A stretch of DNA of 64,000 bases from JBHOQX01 sp042408595 (GTDB lineage Bacteria; Chloroflexota; Chloroflexia; Chloroflexales; Roseiflexaceae): NCBI GenBank assembly GCA_042408595.1, contig JBHOQX010000129.1, positions 1 through 64,000 on the forward strand. The letters are read 5' to 3'. This document shows positions 59,493 to 64,000 of the stretch, piece after piece. The translations under genes and the position numbers were made by a program. Under the pieces are notes generated by a model. It was not told the origin of the DNA. It saw nothing but the letters and a program-made list of their open reading frames with translations, and ran no database searches. Each line of letters starts with the position of its first letter. Within the stretch, counting starts at the first letter, position 1.

Positions 59493-61289
59493 CTACCGGC
59501 CCGCCAGCGCCTCGAAACGCTCGATCTCGCCGCGAATCACGTCCAGGCTCGCTCGCCAGAACGCCCGGTCGCGCAGGTCGATGCCGAAGCGCGCCGCCAG
59601 CCCGGCCGGGTCGTCCATCCCGGTCGAGGCCAGCAGCTCGTCGAAGCGCGGCGCGAAGGCCGCCGGATCGCGCCGGTACTGGGCATACAGCCCCAACCCG
59701 AAGAGCAGCCCGAACATGTACGGGAAGTTATAGAACGTCGCGCCGTAGTAGTGCGGCTTGGCGGCCCACATGTACGGATGCAGCGCCTCGGCGTCCAGCC
59801 CGTCGCCGTAGGTCGCACGCTGGGCATCGCGCATCAGCTCGCAGAGCTCGTCCGGCGCCAGGTCGCGCTCGCGCCGCCGCTCGAACACCGCCTGCTCGAA
59901 GCGGAAGCGGCTGGTGATCTCCACCACCACCTGGCAGGCGTCCATCAGACTGGCGTCGAGAATGGTGATTTGCTCATCCGGCGCGGCGGCCTCCAGTGCC
60001 GCCTGGGTCGCCAGCGTCTCGCAGAAGATGCTGGCGGTCTCGGCCAGCGTCATCGGCGTGTCGCGCTGGAGCGGCGTGCGGCCGGCCAGGTTCAGGTTGT
60101 GGTAGGCGTGGCCCAGCTCGTGGGCTAGCGTCGCTACCGCGGTGAAGGTCGGCTGGTAGTTGGTCAGGATGCGCGAGTCGCCGTCGCCGAATGGCATGCA
60201 GAACGCGCCGCCGCTCTTGCCGTCGCGTGGGGGCGCGTCCACCCAACGCTCGCGGAACGCCCGCGCCGCCAGGTCGCGCAGCCGGGGCGAGTAGGCGCCG
60301 AAGCGCTCGGTGATGAAGCGCGTCGCTTCATCGTAGGGCCAGGCGCGCCCCGCTGCCCCCACCGGCGCGAACAGGTCGTACCAGGCGAGCGCCGGCAGGC
60401 CGAGCGCGCGCGCCTTGGCGCGCAGGTACCGGCGGAAGTCGGGGAAGCGCTCCTCCGCCGCGCCGAGCATCGCCTCGAGCGTCGCCCGGTCGATGTTGTT
60501 GTCGAGCAGGGCGACATCGAGCGGCGAGTCGTAGCCGCGCCGGCGGGCGAGCGCGCCGACCTCGCCCTTGATGCTGTTGAGCGCCGCGGCGATCGGCACC
60601 GCGGCCCGCTCCCAGGCCGCCAGCTCGGCCTCGTAGGCCCGCCGCCGCACCTCGCGGTCGGTGTCGAACGCCAGGTTGCGCACGGCAGCCATCGGCAGCT
60701 CGCGCCGCTCGCCATACTGTTCGAGCGGCACGCTGATCTGCGAGGCGTAGGTGCGGTACAGCCGGCTCCAGGCCGTGCTGCCGGTCAGTTCCAGCTCGGC
60801 GGCCAGCGCCTCCTCGGCGGGCGACATCAGGTGCGCGGCGCGGCGCTTCGCCTGGCGGACGAGGAAAGCGTGCGTCGCGGCCGCCGGCGAATCGGCGATC
60901 AGCGCCTCGGTGTCCACCGAGCCCAGCCAGGCGGTCAGCCGCGTGCCGAGCAGCGCCAGGCGCATCGTCTGTTGCTGGAGGCGGCTAAGGGCCGCCTGCG
61001 CCGCCTGGTCGCGCGAGTCGGCGGCGACGGCGCAGTAGAGATAGGCCAGGAGCCGCTCGGCGCGCTCGTGCGCCGTGTTGAGCCCAGGGGCCACCCGCTC
61101 GAACGCTGCGGCCGCCACGGCGGGCGGGGGCTGCGTGTCGCGCCGGTCGATGCCAAGCTCGTCCCAGAGCGCCTCCAGCGTGGCGATCTCGCTGGCGAGC
61201 GCGCGCTCGCTCGCGGCCAGCTCCGGCGAATCCGGCGCGGGAAACAGCGCGGTCAGGTCCCAGCGGGGCAGGGTGTCGGGTGTGGTCAT
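59493..61289 (-). CDS. pepF: Oligoendopeptidase F (M3 metallopeptidase)
   Basis: 598 residues. The zinc site LAHELGHAYHN (HExxH) with the distal Glu in MTLAETASIFCETL, and WVDAPPRDGKSGGAFC, are typical of PepF. The N-terminal helical domain begins PRWDLTALFPAPDSPE. It cleaves short peptides in the cytosol. Shine-Dalgarno AAAGGA is 13 bases away from ATG 61289, so the start could be slightly different. Confidence 0.95.
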   Translation of the reverse strand: MTTPDTLPRWDLTALFPAPDSPELAASERALASEIATLEALWDELGIDRRDTQPPPAVAAAAFERVAPGLNTAHERAERLLAYLYCAVAADSRDQAAQAALSRLQQQTMRLALLGTRLTAWLGSVDTEALIADSPAAATHAFLVRQAKRRAAHLMSPAEEALAAELELTGSTAWSRLYRTYASQISVPLEQYGERRELPMAAVRNLAFDTDREVRRRAYEAELAAWERAAVPIAAALNSIKGEVGALARRRGYDSPLDVALLDNNIDRATLEAMLGAAEERFPDFRRYLRAKARALGLPALAWYDLFAPVGAAGRAWPYDEATRFITERFGAYSPRLRDLAARAFRERWVDAPPRDGKSGGAFCMPFGDGDSRILTNYQPTFTAVATLAHELGHAYHNLNLAGRTPLQRDTPMTLAETASIFCETLATQAALEAAAPDEQITILDASLMDACQVVVEITSRFRFEQAVFERRRERDLAPDELCELMRDAQRATYGDGLDAEALHPYMWAAKPHYYGATFYNFPYMFGLLFGLGLYAQYRRDPAAFAPRFDELLASTGMDDPAGLAARFGIDLRDRAFWRASLDVIRGEIERFEALAGR

Positions 61290-61426
61290 TGCCGATCATA
61301 TCCTTTCAAGGCGGCGGAACCGCGACACGATGACACGTGACACGGTGATAGGGGGGCAGTGATCGGGCTTTCGCGTGCGTCCATAGGCAATGAACATCCT
61401 TTTCCATCGGCGATCTGCCATTTTCA

Positions 61427-62875
61427 TCACTCATCACCTCCCTCGTCCCTCGCCACTAAATCCTCGTACGTCTCGCGCCGCTGGATCAGGCGCGCTCGCC
61501 CCTCGCCGACGAGCAGGAGCGCCGGACGCGGCGCCAGGTTGTAGTTGCTCGCCATGCTCAGGGTGTAGGCCCCGGCGGCGGCCACGGCCAGTAGATCGCC
61601 CGGCGCGGCGGCGGGCAGAGCGATGTCATGGATCAGCACGTCCCCGCTCTCGCAGTAGCGCCCGGAGATATGCACCGTCTCGGCAGGCGCCTCGGCGGCG
61701 CGGTTCGCCAGCAGCGCGGTGTAGCGCGCGCCATACAGCGCCGGGCGGATGTTGTCGCCCATCCCGCCGTCGATGTGGACGTAGGCGGCAGCCAGGTTCT
61801 GCGTTTCATTGCTGGAAACTCGCCCACCCGCCAACGTCCTCCGTCCATCGTCCGCCCTTGGCGCTCCGCCGAACGCGATGCACTTCCTCCCCACCACCTC
61901 GTACAGCGCCACACCAGCCCGGGCGACGATCGACCGGCCCGGCTCGATGACCAGGCGCGGCGGCGGCAGCCCGCGGGCGGCGGCCCCCTCCGCCAGCGCC
62001 CGTCCGACCGCGGCGGCGTAGGCGTCGAGATCGGGCGCGGCCTGCTCCGGCACATACGGCACACCCAGCCCGCCGCCGGGGCTGATCGTGTCGATCGCCA
62101 GCCCATAGCGTGCGCGCAGCCGAGCGGCGCAGTCGAGCAGCACATTGATCGCCTGCACGTAAACCTCCGGCGCGAAGAGCTGCGAGCCGAGGTGGGCGTG
62201 CAGCCCGTGCAGCCGCAGCCCTGGCGCGGCCAGCGCCAGCCCGGCGGCGGTGTCCAGCGCGGCCAGCGGCAGGCCGAACTTGGAGGCGGCGTGGCCGGTC
62301 TGGATGTGCGCGTGCGTCTCGGCGGCGATCTCCGGCGTCAGCCGAAAGGCGATCGTCTGCGGGCGGGCTTGGCCGGCCGTCAGGCGCGCGAGCAGCGCCA
62401 GTTCGTCCAGGTTGTCCACCATGATCGCGCCGATCCCGGCATCGAGCGCCTGCTCCAGTTCGGCGCGCGTCTTGCCGTTGCCGTGGAGGTGGATGCGCTC
62501 CGGCGGGACGCCGGCCCGCAGCGCGACATACACCTCGCCGCCGGAGACCGCATCCAGGCCGAGCCCCTCCTGCACGGCGAGGCGGGCGACGGCGGTGTTC
62601 AGCAGCGCCTTGCCGGCGTAATGCACGGACGACGGGCCGGGGTAGTGGCGCGCGAGCGCCTCGCAGTAGGCGCGGCAGTTCGCCCGGAAGGTCGTCTCGT
62701 CCAGCAGATACAGCGGCGTGCCGTATTCGCGGGCTAGCGCCAGCGTGTCGCACCCGCCGACGATGAGATGCCCATCCGCGCCGAGCGTGGCGGTGATCGG
62801 CCAGAGGTGGGGCGCGGCGGGGCGCGAGGCATCGCTCCTGTGCGGTCCCTGTTGGGTGTTGAGTCTTGAGTTCAT
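61427..62875 (-). CDS. lysA: Diaminopimelate decarboxylase
   Basis: 482 residues. VHYAGKALLN holds the PLP Lys (K89); HAHLGSQLF, EPGRSIVARAG, GRYCESGDVL (the active-site Cys-Glu) and AAGAYTLSMASNYN are conserved. The last step of lysine synthesis. Residues about 331-361 carry an insertion between VVGRKCIAF and AAYVHIDGGMGDN not found in standard LysA; its DNA is a GGACGA-type repeat. The N-terminal 20 residues look non-conserved, and the start has no Shine-Dalgarno. Confidence 0.95.
   Translation of the reverse strand: MNSRLNTQQGPHRSDASRPAAPHLWPITATLGADGHLIVGGCDTLALAREYGTPLYLLDETTFRANCRAYCEALARHYPGPSSVHYAGKALLNTAVARLAVQEGLGLDAVSGGEVYVALRAGVPPERIHLHGNGKTRAELEQALDAGIGAIMVDNLDELALLARLTAGQARPQTIAFRLTPEIAAETHAHIQTGHAASKFGLPLAALDTAAGLALAAPGLRLHGLHAHLGSQLFAPEVYVQAINVLLDCAARLRARYGLAIDTISPGGGLGVPYVPEQAAPDLDAYAAAVGRALAEGAAARGLPPPRLVIEPGRSIVARAGVALYEVVGRKCIAFGGAPRADDGRRTLAGGRVSSNETQNLAAAYVHIDGGMGDNIRPALYGARYTALLANRAAEAPAETVHISGRYCESGDVLIHDIALPAAAPGDLLAVAAAGAYTLSMASNYNLAPRPALLLVGEGRARLIQRRETYEDLVARDEGGDE
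61798..61880 (-). repeat. Repeat insertion inside lysA
   Basis: On the minus strand the tract reads GGGCGGACGATGGACGGAGG followed by ACGTTGGCGGGTGGGC, the same unit type as the intergenic repeats near 40.5 kb (GGACGGAGGACGGA) and 50.8 kb. It lies in frame and replaces nothing obvious, adding about 30 residues. Confidence 0.65.
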
Positions 62876-62934
62876 GTTCGGGTGGGGTAATGCGGTCAGA
62901 TGCCTACCGCCCGCATTCCATCGTGCTATCGAAA

Positions 62935-64000
62935 TCAGTGCATCGCGGCCCCGGACAGCACCCGCGCTGCCTCAGCCTGCGCCCCCTCGTCGGCCAGCAC
63001 CAGCAGCCGGTCGCCCGGCTGGAGCACCGTCGCGCCGCTCGGCACCAGGCGCTGGTTCGCCCGGTCGATCGCCACGATCAACGCGCCCGGCGGCAGGCCG
63101 AGCTCCATCACCGTCCGGCCGGCGAGCGGCGAGCCCGGCGGGATGGTCATCTGCGCGACGCGGCTCTCTGTGCTGATCGCCGGCACATACGCGCGTGGCG
63201 GGGTCGGCTCTTCGGCGGGGCGGTTCAGCCCGAGCCAGCGCCCGACAAGCGGGATCGTCGTCCCCTGGACGAGCACCGACGTCAGCACAACGAAAAAGAC
63301 CAGGTTGAAGAGCGTGCCCGCCTCCGGTACGCCGGCCAGCAGCGGAAAGGTGGCGAGCACGATCGGCGCCGCGCCACGCAGCCCGATCCACGCAATCATC
63401 AGCTTTTCGCGCACACTGAACCGCGCGAACGCCAGCGCGGCAAAGACGCTGACCGGGCGGGCGACAACGATCAGCACCGCGGCCACGAACATCCCTGCGC
63501 CGGCCACCGGTACGAGTTGCGACGGAAAGACCAGCAGCCCAAGCACGAGAAACATCGCGATCTGCATCAGCCAGGCGCAGGCGTCGTGGAAGCGGAGCAG
63601 GCTGCGTTTGTGCACCAGATCGCGGTTGCCCAGCACGATCCCGGCGATGTAGACCGCCAGGAAGCCGTTGCCGCCGAGCGCCGCCGTCCCGCCGTAGGCT
63701 AGCAGCATCAGCGCCACCGTCAGCGCCGGGTAGAGTCCTTCGATGCTCAGGTGGATGCGATTGATGATAAACGCGCCAGCGTAGCCGAGCGCCAGCCCGG
63801 CCGCGGCGCCCAACGCCATCTGCACAAAAAATTGCGGCACCAGGCTGAGCACCGTCGCGCCCGGGGTGACCAACAGACCGATGAGCGCGGTGGTGAGAAA
63901 GACCGCGATCGGGTCGTTGCTGCCCGATTCCAGCTCCGCCAGCGCCTCCAGCCGCCCGCCGAGGTGGACGCCGCTGGCGCGCATCACCGCGAACACGGCG
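62935..64000 (-). CDS. CPA-type K+/Na+:proton antiporter with TrkA-C domain (5' end outside window)
   Basis: At least 354 residues are visible, the N-terminal part lying beyond 64000. LAELESGSNDPIAVFLTTALIG is the antiporter core motif with the ND ion site; GNGFLAVYIAGIVLGN and AWIGLRGAAPIVLATFPLL follow; the C-terminal 75 residues are a TrkA-C domain with GSPLAGRTVMELGLPPGALIV and PGDRLLVLAD. This matches NhaP2/CvrA-type potassium/proton antiporters. The 59-base gap to lysA on the same strand suggests co-transcription. Confidence 0.9.
   Translation of the reverse strand, partial: AVFAVMRASGVHLGGRLEALAELESGSNDPIAVFLTTALIGLLVTPGATVLSLVPQFFVQMALGAAAGLALGYAGAFIINRIHLSIEGLYPALTVALMLLAYGGTAALGGNGFLAVYIAGIVLGNRDLVHKRSLLRFHDACAWLMQIAMFLVLGLLVFPSQLVPVAGAGMFVAAVLIVVARPVSVFAALAFARFSVREKLMIAWIGLRGAAPIVLATFPLLAGVPEAGTLFNLVFFVVLTSVLVQGTTIPLVGRWLGLNRPAEEPTPPRAYVPAISTESRVAQMTIPPGSPLAGRTVMELGLPPGALIVAIDRANQRLVPSGATVLQPGDRLLVLADEGAQAEAARVLSGAAMH

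Overview
The window is visibly GC-rich and gene-dense, with GC-rich codon use and hardly any phage or conjugative cargo. It most resembles a thermophilic or soil-type member of the Chloroflexota. This is inferred from the gene mix: a full menaquinone set, F420-type LLM oxidoreductases, a LytR-CpsA-Psr envelope enzyme, a GDP-mannose-type pyrophosphorylase fused to a mutase-like domain, GlpX, a CIRCE-controlled groESL operon, a C25 peptidase with a FLPL-type C-terminus, and many short degenerate intergenic repeats. No rRNA, tRNA, CRISPR array or phage module was found.

Layout. 1-330: C-terminus of an IS5-type transposase and a 131-bp inverted-repeat element. 331-5.6 kb: MaoC-like protein, CorC/HlyC membrane protein, orphan GAF-GAF histidine kinase, LLM oxidoreductase, MgtC. 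5.7-9.0 kb: a multiply frameshifted short-chain dehydrogenase pseudogene, an intact one, and a second LLM enzyme. 9.0-14.5 kb: LCP enzyme with a zinc-finger N-terminus, ABC ATPase, App1-type phosphatase, PaaK-like ligase. 14.5-23 kb: a minus-strand run of RluB-type pseudouridine synthase with a long Arg/Gly/Tyr repeat tail, endonuclease III, AIM24-like protein, Rho with a long leader, and ManC fusion. 23-29 kb: DUF1786 protein, amidohydrolase coupled to a DUF59 protein, ABC permease, GlpX. 29.1-31.5 kb: groES-groEL with CIRCE operators and a terminator. 32.7-42.4 kb: menF-menD-menH-menB-menA-menC-menE on one strand, every step from chorismate to DHNA-CoA plus the prenyltransferase; the thioesterase and menG are absent. 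42.6-45.4 kb: beta-hydroxyacid dehydrogenase and two coupled envelope proteins. 45.5-52.7 kb: a glucosylglycerate-type cluster (MGH1-like hydrolase, GT4 glycosyltransferase, Usp-Usp-GpgS fusion, GH13 phosphorylase) behind one good promoter. 52.9-64 kb: APC permease, decayed MNT/HEPN toxin-antitoxin pair, Nudix-VOC fusion, C25 peptidase, phosphoesterase, oligoendopeptidase F, LysA, and a CPA-type antiporter cut by the window end.

The most unusual points are: (1) the glucosylglycerate cluster, whose synthase carries two universal-stress domains and which encodes two possible ways of breaking the solute down but no recognisable phosphatase for the synthase product; (2) two related families of 60-150 bp palindromic elements and a swarm of short GGACGA-type repeats that fill spacers and also seem to have entered reading frames, most clearly lysA; (3) several domain fusions, namely zinc finger-LCP, Nudix-VOC with a damaged Nudix box, and a sugar-nucleotidyltransferase with a mutase domain lacking catalytic motifs. 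Functions are read from motifs and family knowledge only; no searches were run.
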